64,000 nucleotides of DNA from assembly GCA_964504285.1 (NCBI GenBank), contig CAZDDZ010000001.1, forward strand, positions 79,935 to 143,934, given 5' to 3'. This stretch comes from Pseudoflavonifractor sp964504285. Its GTDB lineage: Bacteria; Bacillota; Clostridia; Oscillospirales; Oscillospiraceae. The notes under the pieces were generated by a model that was not told the DNA's origin, searched no databases, and saw only the letters and a list, made by a program, of their open reading frames with translations. The position numbers and the translations under genes are program-made. Below are positions 7,438-15,841 of this stretch, piece after piece (positions within the stretch are counted from its first letter, which is position 1; every line of letters starts with the position of its first letter).

Positions 7438-9927
7438 ATGCTGACAAAAGAACAGGAGCTCCGCTTTTGCAAGGCACGTCGTGCCGCCATCGAGCTGGAC
7501 TACATAAAACTAAACCCCGAGCAGCGCAAGGCCGTTCTGGCAACTGAGGGGCCGCTTCTTCTGCTGGCCGGTGCGGGCAGCGGCAAAACCACTGTGCTCA
7601 TTAGCCGTATTGCCAATCTGGTGAAGTATGGCCGTGGGTCGGACGGTGACGAGGTACCGTCTTATATCACCGGGGATGACATAACCTTTTTAGAGGATTA
7701 TGTTCGTGCTGCGGGGAAGGAGGGCGAAAAGGCTCGTCAGGAGGACTTATGTAAGTTGGACCCCGCCGCTCCTTGGACGATTATCGCCATTACCTTTACA
7801 AACAAGGCGGCGGGAGAACTGAAGGAGCGCCTGGAGCGGATGCTGGGTCCCGCCGCCAACGACGTCTGGGCCTCCACCTTTCACTCGGCCTGCGTGCGTA
7901 TGCTCCGGCGGGACATTGAGCGGCTGGGTTTTTCCAGCTCTTTTACCATCTACGACAGCTCGGATGCCGAACGGGTGGTCAAGGACATTATCAAGGACTT
8001 TAACTTGGATGATAAACAGTTCCCGGCCAGAAGTCTACTGGGCTACATCTCTCGGGCCAAGGATGCCATGAAAATGGGTGCGGACTATGTGGCCGAGTGC
8101 GACAAGGCGGGGGACTTCCGCCTGCAAAAAATTGCCAAGGTCTACGCTGAGTACGAGCGGCGGCTAAAGGATGCCAACGCCCTGGACTTTGACGACATCA
8201 TTCTGCACACCGTCCGCCTCTTGCAGGGGTTTGAGGAGGTGCGGAGCTACTATCAGCGTAAATTTAAGTACGTCCTTATTGACGAGTATCAGGACACCAA
8301 TAATTTGCAGTATTTATTGGCCTCGCTGCTGGCGGGAGGGTATGAAAACATCTGCGTAGTGGGTGACGACGACCAGTCCATCTACCGTTTCCGGGGTGCT
8401 ACCATCGAGAATATCCTCTCTTTCGAGAGCCAGTACAAGGGCGCGCGGGTGATTCGTCTGGAGCAGAACTATCGCTCCACCAAGAATATTCTGGAGGCCA
8501 GCAACGCCGTCATTAAGAACAATCAAGGACGCAAGGGAAAAGCCTTGTGGACAGAGCATATCGAAGGTGACAAGGTACAATGCTATACAGCGATGAACGA
8601 GAATGACGAGGCGCAGTTTGTCGCCATTCAAATCATGGGCAACTTCGGCCAGGGGCACAAGTGGAAGGAGCACGCCGTGCTCTACCGCATGAACGCCCAG
8701 TCCAACCAGATGGAAATTGCCTTTAAGCGCAACGGCATCCCCTACCGTATCATCGGCGGTACCCGGTTCTTTGACCGCGCAGAGGTAAAGGACATGCTGG
8801 CCTATCTCTGTGTGCTTAACAATCCCAACGACGACCTGCGCCTGAGTCGTATCATCAATAATCCCCCCCGGGGTATCGGCGCCACCACCATTGAGCGGGC
8901 CCAGGCTATCGCCGCCCGGGAGGGCAAGAGCCTATGGGAAGTCGTGCGTATGCCCATGCTCTACCCTGAACTGCAAAAGGCGGGTGCAAAGCTAAGCTCC
9001 TTTACAGCCATGATGGACGAGCTGACCGCCCTTCTAGGTGAATTGTCCCTGCCGGATTTCTATGAAGAAATGGTTGCTCGCACGGGCTATGGTGTAATGC
9101 TGGAGCAGAAGAACACCATTGAGGATAGAACCCGCCTGGAGAACGTGCGGGAGCTGCTTACCAGCATCAGCGGCTATCTGGAAAATGCCACAGAGCCAAG
9201 CCTTTCCGGATTTCTGGATGAAATTGCCCTCTACACTGATTTGGACAACCACGACCCCAACGAGGATTGCGTTGTCATGATGACCATGCACTCAGCGAAA
9301 GGGCTGGAATTCCCCACCGTCTTTGTGGTGGGCGTGGAGGAGGGGATTTTCCCCGGTATCCGCGCCATCGGCGAGGCTGAGGAGATGGAGGAGGAGCGGC
9401 GGCTATGCTATGTGGCCATGACGAGAGCCAAGGAGCGGCTCTATATGACCTGCGCCGCCCAGCGAATGCTATTTGGCCGCACCAGCAATAACCGTCCCTC
9501 CCGCTTTGTAGGGGAGATTCCCCCTGAGCTTGTGGAGAAGTCCGGCCGCAGCTATTTAAGCGAAAATACTGATTTTGACAGCGGCTGGCGGCCGACGGAA
9601 TCCCTTCAGGCCGAAAGAAAACCCGCCCCCACCGGCAGTTACCGGGGTGGCGGGTATGACAGAGGCTATTCTGCCGGCGCTTCCGCGCCCAGATCGGCGG
9701 CGAGCAGACCGTCCCCGGCTTCGCCGGGGGTGAAGTCCGCGGCTGCGAGTATCTCTCTGCCCGAGTACCAGAAGGGTGATATGGTCACACACAAGGCCTT
9801 TGGCAAGGGTATGGTAATTTCGGTGCAAAGGATGGGCGGCGATGCTCTGATTGAGATTGCCTTTGACAACGTGGGTACCAAGCGGCTGATGCTCAAGTCG
9901 GCGGCGGCTCACATGAGCAAGGGGTAG
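7438..9927 (+). CDS. pcrA: ATP-dependent DNA helicase PcrA/UvrD (SF1A)
   Basis: An 829-residue 3'-5' DNA helicase acting in repair and in removing replication and transcription obstacles. Motifs seen in order: Walker A AGAGSGKT (residues 44-51), Ia TFTNKAAGELKER, Walker B VLIDEYQDTNNLQY, III VVGDDDQSIYRFRGA, IV LEQNYRSTKNIL, V MMTMHSAKGLEFPTVFVVG, VI CYVAMTRAKERLY. It is longer than the roughly 740 residues of Bacillus PcrA because of an insertion of about 40 residues between Walker A and Ia, plus a basic linker. The C-terminus YQKGDMVTHKAFGKGMV is the Tudor-like RNA-polymerase-binding tail. The TAG stop is also the first triplet of element B. Confidence 0.93.
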   Translation: MLTKEQELRFCKARRAAIELDYIKLNPEQRKAVLATEGPLLLLAGAGSGKTTVLISRIANLVKYGRGSDGDEVPSYITGDDITFLEDYVRAAGKEGEKARQEDLCKLDPAAPWTIIAITFTNKAAGELKERLERMLGPAANDVWASTFHSACVRMLRRDIERLGFSSSFTIYDSSDAERVVKDIIKDFNLDDKQFPARSLLGYISRAKDAMKMGADYVAECDKAGDFRLQKIAKVYAEYERRLKDANALDFDDIILHTVRLLQGFEEVRSYYQRKFKYVLIDEYQDTNNLQYLLASLLAGGYENICVVGDDDQSIYRFRGATIENILSFESQYKGARVIRLEQNYRSTKNILEASNAVIKNNQGRKGKALWTEHIEGDKVQCYTAMNENDEAQFVAIQIMGNFGQGHKWKEHAVLYRMNAQSNQMEIAFKRNGIPYRIIGGTRFFDRAEVKDMLAYLCVLNNPNDDLRLSRIINNPPRGIGATTIERAQAIAAREGKSLWEVVRMPMLYPELQKAGAKLSSFTAMMDELTALLGELSLPDFYEEMVARTGYGVMLEQKNTIEDRTRLENVRELLTSISGYLENATEPSLSGFLDEIALYTDLDNHDPNEDCVVMMTMHSAKGLEFPTVFVVGVEEGIFPGIRAIGEAEEMEEERRLCYVAMTRAKERLYMTCAAQRMLFGRTSNNRPSRFVGEIPPELVEKSGRSYLSENTDFDSGWRPTESLQAERKPAPTGSYRGGGYDRGYSAGASAPRSAASRPSPASPGVKSAAASISLPEYQKGDMVTHKAFGKGMVISVQRMGGDALIEIAFDNVGTKRLMLKSAAAHMSKG

Positions 9928-10199
9928 CCTGACCGATGTAATCCAAACCCGCCCCAGAGCGTGATTTTCCGCGTCTGGGCGTGTTATCCTCCTCACCTTA
10001 CGGCAAGTAAGGCTTCGTCTTCTGTCTTCACAGCCACGGGAAATCAGGCTCTGGGGTGCTACGCAGTCCAACAGGAGCAAATTTTTGTCAGCGCAAAGAA
10101 AAAGATGCAGGGAATACTGACGTATTGCCAAGTCTTTTTCTGCGGCGCTGGCGGAAATTTGCCCAGTTGGACCGGGTTCGGATTACACTGGTCAGGCTA
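9925..10199. mobile_element. MITE-like element B
   Basis: A 275-base element with 27-base terminal inverted repeats (TAGCCTGACCGATGTAATCC.. and its complement, three mismatches). It contains two inner dyads: 9954-9970 with about 10040-10056, and about 10067-10172, which begins GTCCAAC and ends GTTGGAC. The second dyad holds the shared hairpin core (about 10081-10158) with AGAAAAAGA/TCTTTTTCT and AATAC/GTATT arms. Its first three bases form the pcrA stop codon. A further terminus-like stretch, TAGGCTGACCGGTGTTA, abuts it at 10198. Confidence 0.7.
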
Positions 10200-10218
10200 G
10201 GCTGACCGGTGTTACTCC

Positions 10219-10845
10219 TCACCCCAGCAGTTCCTCAAAGCTCCTAATGTACCGGTCGCAGGTTTGCCGCATGTCACCTTCGTACCTGCGGTAGAAGTGA
10301 TCGTAAACCCCTACCACCGTCATGCCTACGGATTTGGCCGCGGCGCAGTTGGCAGGAGCGTCCTCGTAAAAGGTGCAGTCGGCGGGAGAGACCCCCAGCA
10401 GGGCGGCGGCGTGGGGGTAGACCTCAGGATTCCGCTTTTCCATAGCTAACTCCTGGGCAAAGATGACCTGCTCGAAATACCGTCCCAAGCCATAGCGGCT
10501 CAGGACGGTACGGCAGAGCTCGGGCACGCAGGCGGTGAGCATGGACATGCGCTCCCCGGTGGCATGGCATTGCGCCAAGAATTCCGCGGCGCCCGGTTTG
10601 AGGGCGACCTTGCGGTAGGCCGCGCGAGCCGAAGCCATCCACTCGTCCATGATTTCCTGCGGGGTCATGTCCAGATGATAGTAGTCCTTGGTGAACTGCG
10701 CCGCCACGGGAAAGATGGAGTGACCTACGGTGTGGGCGTATTCCTCGGTGGATTGCAGGCCGCGGCGGCTTAAAAAGGCGAGGTCAATCTCCTCCCAAAG
10801 ACCGTTGGAGTCACTGAGGGTGCCATCTAAATCAAATAAAATCAC
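10219..10845 (-). CDS. HAD-superfamily phosphatase (beta-phosphoglucomutase/Gph-like)
   Basis: A 208-residue HAD hydrolase. Motif I is at the very start (MILFDLDGTLSDSNGLW, with the Asp pair inside FDLDGT), a helical cap follows, motif II threonine is in MSMLTACVPEL, Lys137 is in MEKRNPEVY, and motif IV is CTFYEDAPANCAAAKSVG. The substrate is unknown; relatives act on small phosphorylated sugars or phosphoglycolate. Its start overlaps the end of the glycosylase gene by four bases, so the two form a translationally coupled minus-strand pair that runs against pcrA. Confidence 0.85.
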   Translation of the reverse strand: MILFDLDGTLSDSNGLWEEIDLAFLSRRGLQSTEEYAHTVGHSIFPVAAQFTKDYYHLDMTPQEIMDEWMASARAAYRKVALKPGAAEFLAQCHATGERMSMLTACVPELCRTVLSRYGLGRYFEQVIFAQELAMEKRNPEVYPHAAALLGVSPADCTFYEDAPANCAAAKSVGMTVVGVYDHFYRRYEGDMRQTCDRYIRSFEELLG

Positions 10846-11429
10846 AAGTAAAACCTCCAGGGAAAGTCTGCTGCTTCCTCCGCGTAGTCAATGTTGATGC
10901 GCTTTCCTGTGTGAATCTGTCCGGCGGGCCTGCCTCCGTCCCAGACAAAAAGCTCGTCCCCGGTAAGGTCCAGGCCGTTTTCTGATCTGGTGAGGGAAAG
11001 GCCTTTACAGAGCTTGCCCGGGCCGTTCATAAAGTTCTTGCGCTGATAGGCCGTCATTTCTGCTGCCGAGCATCCAAAGCGGTTTTGAGCAATCAGGTCG
11101 GTGCATTCCGCCGTTGGTACACCGGCTCGAATGAGTACGGCGCAAGGCTCGCCCTCGGCCTCGGTGACAAAATTCAGGCAGTCGTACATGCCGTATATGA
11201 GGTAGATATACGAAGTGCCGGGGGGCGCAAAGAGGGTTTCGGTGCGTGGCGTGCGCTTGTAGCCATAGGCGTGGCACGCCTTGTCCTCCCGTCCGATATA
11301 CCCTTCGGTCTCTGTAATACGGCAGACCAGGGGGACGCCGTCTTTCATCCGAACGAGATATTTGCCCAGTAAGTCACGGGCTACGGTTAATGTATCTTGT
11401 TTGTAAAAATCCCGCCCTAGCTTTGACAT
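10842..11429 (-). CDS. DNA-3-methyladenine glycosylase, AAG/MPG family
   Basis: A 195-residue monofunctional base-excision glycosylase removing alkylated purines and hypoxanthine. Family signatures: LLGKYLVR near the start, ITETEGYIGREDKACHAYG carrying the catalytic glutamate (ETEGY), the YIYLIYGMYDCLNFV strand-helix, and the NGPGKLCKGLSLT loop that grips DNA. Length is typical of bacterial members. The start has GAGGTGG at good spacing. It forms a two-gene operon with the HAD phosphatase and faces away from the DMT permease, only 55 bases apart. Confidence 0.92.
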   Translation of the reverse strand: MSKLGRDFYKQDTLTVARDLLGKYLVRMKDGVPLVCRITETEGYIGREDKACHAYGYKRTPRTETLFAPPGTSYIYLIYGMYDCLNFVTEAEGEPCAVLIRAGVPTAECTDLIAQNRFGCSAAEMTAYQRKNFMNGPGKLCKGLSLTRSENGLDLTGDELFVWDGGRPAGQIHTGKRINIDYAEEAADFPWRFYL

Positions 11430-11484
11430 TTAACCACCTCGAAAATTTGTTCTATATTATCATACCGAAGGAGCCCCGTCAACC

Positions 11485-12363
11485 ATGAATGAGAACACCC
11501 TGAAAAAAATAGCCAGTCCGCTGATTATCCTCGCCACCATTATCTGGGGCTCTACCTTTGTCATTATGAAAAACACGCTGGACAGCGTGCCTACCTTCTA
11601 CCTGCTGGCCTTTCGCTTTACCACGGCCGCGGTAATTTTGGGACTGATTTTCTGGAAGAAATGGAAGCTGCTGGACAAGGGCTACCTCATTGGCGGCACC
11701 GTCATGGGTGTGTTCCTCTTTGCGGCGTACAGCGTGCAGACCTTTGGGCTTAACATGACTACCCCGGGTAAAAATGCCTTTCTGACGGCAGTTTACTGCG
11801 TTATTGTACCCTTCCTCTACTGGATGATTACCAGGCGCGCCCCCGATAAGTATAACCTGGCGGCGGCGCTCTTGTGCATTACCGGCGTAGGTTTGGTGTC
11901 CCTCTCGGGAGGGCTTTCCATCAATTTCGGTGATGTACTTACTCTCATCGGCGGCTTTATTTACGCCTGCCATATTGTGGCGGTGGCGAAGTTTGCCCAG
12001 GGAAAGGATGTATTCTTGCTCACCACCATTCAGTTTGCCGTTACGGCTATCCTGGCTTGGGGCGGGGCGCTGCTGTTTGAGCAATTTCCCACTAATGTCT
12101 CGGGCAGCGCCATGGGCGGTCTGCTATATTTGGCTGTTGCCGCCACCGCCGGGGCGCTGCTATTCCAGAACGTGGGGCAGAAGTATACAGCACCCGCCAC
12201 GGCTGCGGTGCTCCTGGCGCTGGAGGCTCCCTTTGGCGTGGCCTTCTCCATCCTTGCCGGCAGCGAAACGCTGACGGGGGCCATGTCTGTGGGTTTTGTG
12301 CTTATATTCCTGGCCATTATCTGCTCAGAGACTAAGTTTGCCTTTTTGCGGCGCGGGAAATAG
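11485..12363 (+). CDS. EamA/DMT-family permease
   Basis: A 292-residue inner-membrane protein with ten predicted membrane segments in two EamA repeats (about 7-135 and 150-285). The N-terminal repeat opens with IWGSTFVIMKNTLDSVPTFYLLAFRF, a typical DMT motif, and the second ends with LEAPFGVAFSILAGSETLTGAMSVG. Such proteins export amino acids or other small metabolites; the substrate cannot be told. The ribosome site is AAGGAG. It is a single gene followed by the valS promoter. Confidence 0.85.
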   Translation: MNENTLKKIASPLIILATIIWGSTFVIMKNTLDSVPTFYLLAFRFTTAAVILGLIFWKKWKLLDKGYLIGGTVMGVFLFAAYSVQTFGLNMTTPGKNAFLTAVYCVIVPFLYWMITRRAPDKYNLAAALLCITGVGLVSLSGGLSINFGDVLTLIGGFIYACHIVAVAKFAQGKDVFLLTTIQFAVTAILAWGGALLFEQFPTNVSGSAMGGLLYLAVAATAGALLFQNVGQKYTAPATAAVLLALEAPFGVAFSILAGSETLTGAMSVGFVLIFLAIICSETKFAFLRRGK

Positions 12364-12411
12364 TCTGCCGTGTGCCCACGTGCCCAATAAAGCTCCAAGT
12401 GTTTGTTTTTC

Positions 12412-12440
12412 TTGACATTTTGCGCCATAATGCATATACT
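12412..12440 (+). promoter_or_regulatory. SigA promoter of the valS T-box leader
   Basis: Perfect TTGACA (12412-12417), 17 bases, TATACT (12435-12440); the T-box leader starts directly downstream. Confidence 0.85.
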
Positions 12441-12449
12441 ATAAGCGCT

Positions 12450-12741
12450 ATATTGTAAAAGCCGTGATGGGGATGAGTATACGCTGGTCAAGGTGCAGAG
12501 AGGAGCCGGTTTGGTGCAAGGCTCTCCGAGAAGGCGTGGAACGTGACCCCGGAGCTGTCATACTGAATGGATGGCGCATATCTGCCCGTAGGAGGCAGTA
12601 TATGTACCGCCCCCTGCGTAGGTAAGATCGGTAGCCCCCGTTACGGGCGTTGAGTGCGGGCGCATCGCGTCCGAATTCAGGTGGTACCACGGAGTTTAAC
12701 TTCGCCCTGAAACCGAAAGGTTTCAGGGCGATTTTCATTTT
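12450..12741 (+). promoter_or_regulatory. T-box riboswitch controlling valS
   Basis: A leader of about 290 bases. Stem I region: GGGGATGAGTA then GCAGAGAGGAGCCGG, and GGAACGTGACCCCGGAGCTG holding the specifier. GUG (12543-12545) is the likely valine codon, in the usual AAC-NNN-AC setting. The T-box AGGTGGTACCACGG is at 12679-12692. The terminator is CGCCCTGAAACC (12703-12714), GAAA loop, GGTTTCAGGGCG (12719-12730), then a T-rich tail. Uncharged tRNA-Val would stabilise the antiterminator and allow valS expression. Confidence 0.93.
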
Positions 12742-12759
12742 AGACAGGAGTTGTAACCA

Positions 12760-15396
12760 ATGAACAAAGAGTTACCAAAAACCTATGAACCTCAGGAGGC
12801 TGAGGGACGCATTTATGAGATGTGGGAGAAGAACGGCTGTTTTGAGGGGCACCGTGATCCCAGCAAAAAGCCCTTCACCATTGTGATGCCCCCTCCCAAC
12901 GTCACCGGCCAGCTTCACATGGGCCATGCCATGGACTGCACCTTGCAGGATATTCTGACCCGCTTTAAGCGTATGGAGGGGTATGCCGCCCTATGGGTAC
13001 CCGGTACCGACCATGCAGGTATTGCCACCCAAATTAAGGTGGAGGAGGAGCTGCGCAAGAGTGAGGGGCTGACCCGCCACGACCTGGGCCGCGACAAGTT
13101 CCTGGAGCGCGTCTGGGACTGGAAGGAAAAGTACGGAGACCGCATCGTGGAGCAGCAGAAAAAGCTGGGCGCCTCCTGCGACTGGAGCCGCTCCCGCTTC
13201 ACCATGGACGACGGCCTTTCCGCCGCCGTGCGCCATGTCTTTGTCTCACTGTACAACAAGGGACTGATTTATAAGGGCAGCCGCATCATTAACTGGTGCC
13301 CCCACTGCACCACCGCCCTCTCTGACGCTGAGGTGGAGTACAAGGAGAAGCCCGGCCACTTCTGGCACCTGAAGTACCCCATCAAGGGTGAGCCGGGGCG
13401 CTACGTCATCGTGGCCACCACCCGCCCCGAAACCATGCTGGGTGACACCGGCGTGGCGGTAAATCCCAATGACGAGCGCTACAAGGATCTGGTGGGCAAA
13501 ACCTGTATTCTGCCCCTCATGGATAAGGAAATTCCCATTGTGGCTGACGACTATGTAGACCTTGAATTTGGAACCGGCTGCGTGAAGATGACCCCTGCCC
13601 ACGACCCCAACGACTTTGAGGTGGGTCTGCGCCACAATCTAGAGAGCGTCCGAGTGCTGGACGACAACGGCAAAATCAACGAGAATGGCGGAAAGTACCA
13701 GGGGCTTGACCGCTATGAGGCCCGCAAGGTCATCATTGCCGATTTGGAGGCCCTGGGTCTTTTAGAGAAAATTGAGCCCCACACCCACAATGTGGGCACT
13801 TGCTACCGCTGCGGCACCGATGTGGAGCCCCTCATTTCCGCCCAGTGGTTTGTGAAGATGGAGCCTCTGGCAAAGGAAGCACTCCGGGTGGTGAGTGAAG
13901 GGGAGACGAAGTTCGTCCCCGACCGCTTTTCCAAAACCTACACCAACTGGATGGAAAATGTCCATGATTGGTGCATTTCCCGTCAGCTTTGGTGGGGGCA
14001 CCGCATTCCCGCCTGGACCTGCCCCGACTGCGGCAAGATGACCGTCAGCGAAACCGACCCCACGGTGTGCGCTCACTGCGGCGCTGAGAACATCCGGCAG
14101 GAGGACGATGTGCTGGATACCTGGTTCTCCTCTGCCCTCTGGCCCTTCTCCACCCTGGGCTGGCCCAATGAGGAGAGCGAGGACTTTAAGTACTTCTACC
14201 CCACCGACGTACTGGTCACCGGGTACGACATCATCTTCTTCTGGGTTGCCCGTATGATTTTCTCCGGCTGTGAGCACACGGGTAAAACCCCGTTTCATAC
14301 CGTGTTTATCCACGGGCTGGTGCGGGACGATAAGGGGCGCAAGATGTCCAAGAGTTTGGGTAATGGCATTGACCCCCTGGAGATTGCCCAGCAGTACGGC
14401 GCAGACGCGCTGCGCTTTAATTTGGTCACCGGCAATTCTCCCGGCAACGATATGCGCTTCTACACCGAGCGGTGCGAGGCCATGCGCAACTTTGCCAATA
14501 AGATTTGGAACGCCAGCCGTTTCCTGATGATGAACCTGACCATTGACAAGTGCCGCCTGCCCGAAAAGCTGGAGCTGGAGGACAAGTGGATTCTCTCCAA
14601 GCTCAACTCCGCCATTCCCCAGATCACCGAGAACATGGATAAGTACGAGCTGGGTGTAGCTGCCCAGAAGGTGTACGACTTCATCTGGGACTCCTACTGC
14701 GACTGGTATATCGAGATGTGCAAGTCCCGTCTCCAGGGGGAGGATGAGGCCGCTAAGATTCAGGCACAGCAGGTGCTCTGCTATGTCCTCACCGAAATGC
14801 TTAAGCTGCTGCACCCCTTTATGCCCTTTATTACCGAAGAGATTTGGCAGGCCCTGCCCCACGAGGGAGACTACCTCATGCTCCAGAAGTGGCCCGAGTA
14901 CCGCTCCGACCTGTCCTTCCCCGAGGAGGAACGGGCCATGGAGCTGATTATGGAGGCTATCGGCGCGGTGCGCACCAGAAGAAGCGAAATGAACGTGCCC
15001 CCCTCCAAGCGTGCCCACCTTACCGTGGTCACCGAGCAGAAGACGGTCTTTGCGCTGGGCGTGCCCTTCCTCAAGCGCCTGGCCTACGCCGACGATGTCA
15101 CCGTCACCGACACCGTGCCCGCCGACGCGGCAGCACAGGTCTCCGCTGTCACCCACGAGGCGCGGATGTTCATGCCCATGAGCGATCTGGTTGACCTGAC
15201 GAAGGAAAAGGCACGCATGGAAAAGGAGCTGGGCAAGACCCGCGCCGATCTGGCTGGTCTGGAGAGCAAGCTTCAAAATCCCGGCTTTGTGAACAAAGCA
15301 CCTGCCAACGTGGTAGAGGCTGAGCGGGAGCGGGCTGAGAAGCTAAAAAGTCTAATTATCAAGCTAGAGGAGTCCATTGCGGCACTGTTTGCCTAA
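12760..15396 (+). CDS. valS: Valyl-tRNA synthetase
   Basis: An 878-residue class I synthetase that charges tRNA-Val, with an editing domain clearing threonyl-tRNA. HIGH-type motif HMGH in MPPPNVTGQLHMGHAM; the CP1 editing domain with TTRPETMLGDTGVAVNP; zinc-knuckle cysteines (CPDCGK..CAHCG) in the insertion; KMSKS in GRKMSKSLGNGIDPL; an anticodon-binding helical domain; and a C-terminal coiled coil (about 810-878, KEKARMEKELGKTRADLAG) that contacts the tRNA. Length and order are those of bacterial ValRS. Expression is set by the T-box upstream, and a strong terminator follows. Confidence 0.97.
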   Translation: MNKELPKTYEPQEAEGRIYEMWEKNGCFEGHRDPSKKPFTIVMPPPNVTGQLHMGHAMDCTLQDILTRFKRMEGYAALWVPGTDHAGIATQIKVEEELRKSEGLTRHDLGRDKFLERVWDWKEKYGDRIVEQQKKLGASCDWSRSRFTMDDGLSAAVRHVFVSLYNKGLIYKGSRIINWCPHCTTALSDAEVEYKEKPGHFWHLKYPIKGEPGRYVIVATTRPETMLGDTGVAVNPNDERYKDLVGKTCILPLMDKEIPIVADDYVDLEFGTGCVKMTPAHDPNDFEVGLRHNLESVRVLDDNGKINENGGKYQGLDRYEARKVIIADLEALGLLEKIEPHTHNVGTCYRCGTDVEPLISAQWFVKMEPLAKEALRVVSEGETKFVPDRFSKTYTNWMENVHDWCISRQLWWGHRIPAWTCPDCGKMTVSETDPTVCAHCGAENIRQEDDVLDTWFSSALWPFSTLGWPNEESEDFKYFYPTDVLVTGYDIIFFWVARMIFSGCEHTGKTPFHTVFIHGLVRDDKGRKMSKSLGNGIDPLEIAQQYGADALRFNLVTGNSPGNDMRFYTERCEAMRNFANKIWNASRFLMMNLTIDKCRLPEKLELEDKWILSKLNSAIPQITENMDKYELGVAAQKVYDFIWDSYCDWYIEMCKSRLQGEDEAAKIQAQQVLCYVLTEMLKLLHPFMPFITEEIWQALPHEGDYLMLQKWPEYRSDLSFPEEERAMELIMEAIGAVRTRRSEMNVPPSKRAHLTVVTEQKTVFALGVPFLKRLAYADDVTVTDTVPADAAAQVSAVTHEARMFMPMSDLVDLTKEKARMEKELGKTRADLAGLESKLQNPGFVNKAPANVVEAERERAEKLKSLIIKLEESIAALFA

Positions 15397-15424
15397 ATTG
15401 AATGACAACCGCCGCTCTCTTGCG

Positions 15425-15439
15425 TAGCCTGACCAGTGT
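15425..15439 (+). repeat. Solo terminus of element family B
   Basis: TAGCCTGACCAGTGT is identical to the outer 15 bases of the right-hand end (read on the other strand) of element B. No partner end follows; the valS terminator begins six bases later. Confidence 0.55.
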
Positions 15440-15444
15440 GGGAG

Positions 15445-15503
15445 GCGGGTAGATAAAAACAGGGCGCATCTTTGATGCGCCCTGTTTTTATCTACCCGCT
15501 TTT
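15445..15503 (+). terminator. valS terminator
   Basis: A perfect 26-base stem (15445-15470 with 15474-15499) around a TTT loop, starting GCGGGTAGATAAAAACAGGG and followed by TTTT. The stem is unusually long. The region 15504-15629 that follows shows no gene. Confidence 0.85.
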
Positions 15504-15629
15504 CTTTGCACCCTTTCGTAAAAACAAGGGAGGTTTCTTCTGCTGTCATGGATGCGTTCCGGAGGCATTGTATGCAGGGTATTCATAGCCTGTTTTTTAA
15601 ATCAATATAGGGCTATTTACAAAATATGC

Positions 15630-15658
15630 TTGATATTTGGGCACAATTAGAGTATGAT
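15630..15658 (+). promoter_or_regulatory. SigA-type promoter upstream of the lipoprotein gene
   Basis: TTGATA (15630-15635), 17 bases, TATGAT (15653-15658). The transcript would have an untranslated leader of about 180 bases with no further recognisable signal. Confidence 0.6.
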
Positions 15659-15841
15659 GCTATGCTGTACAACAATATCAATTGCTATGGGTAAAAAGAC
15701 GGATTTGTGTTGATTAGAGTTCCCTCCTTGTCAGGGATTGGGTACACACAAAAAATTTCTCTGCCTGTGGCAGAAAGCGGTCTTGACCGTTGCAATGATA
15801 TGTATTTTGGGTTTCTACCATACTTTGATTAAGGAGGTGCG

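Noticed and set aside
13762..15276. 504-codon open frame antisense to valS
   Set aside because: Mirror of a strongly biased gene with no supporting signals.
15550..15612. 20-codon frame between valS and the lipoprotein gene
   Set aside because: GGGAGG is too far from the ATG and there is no promoter or terminator of its own.
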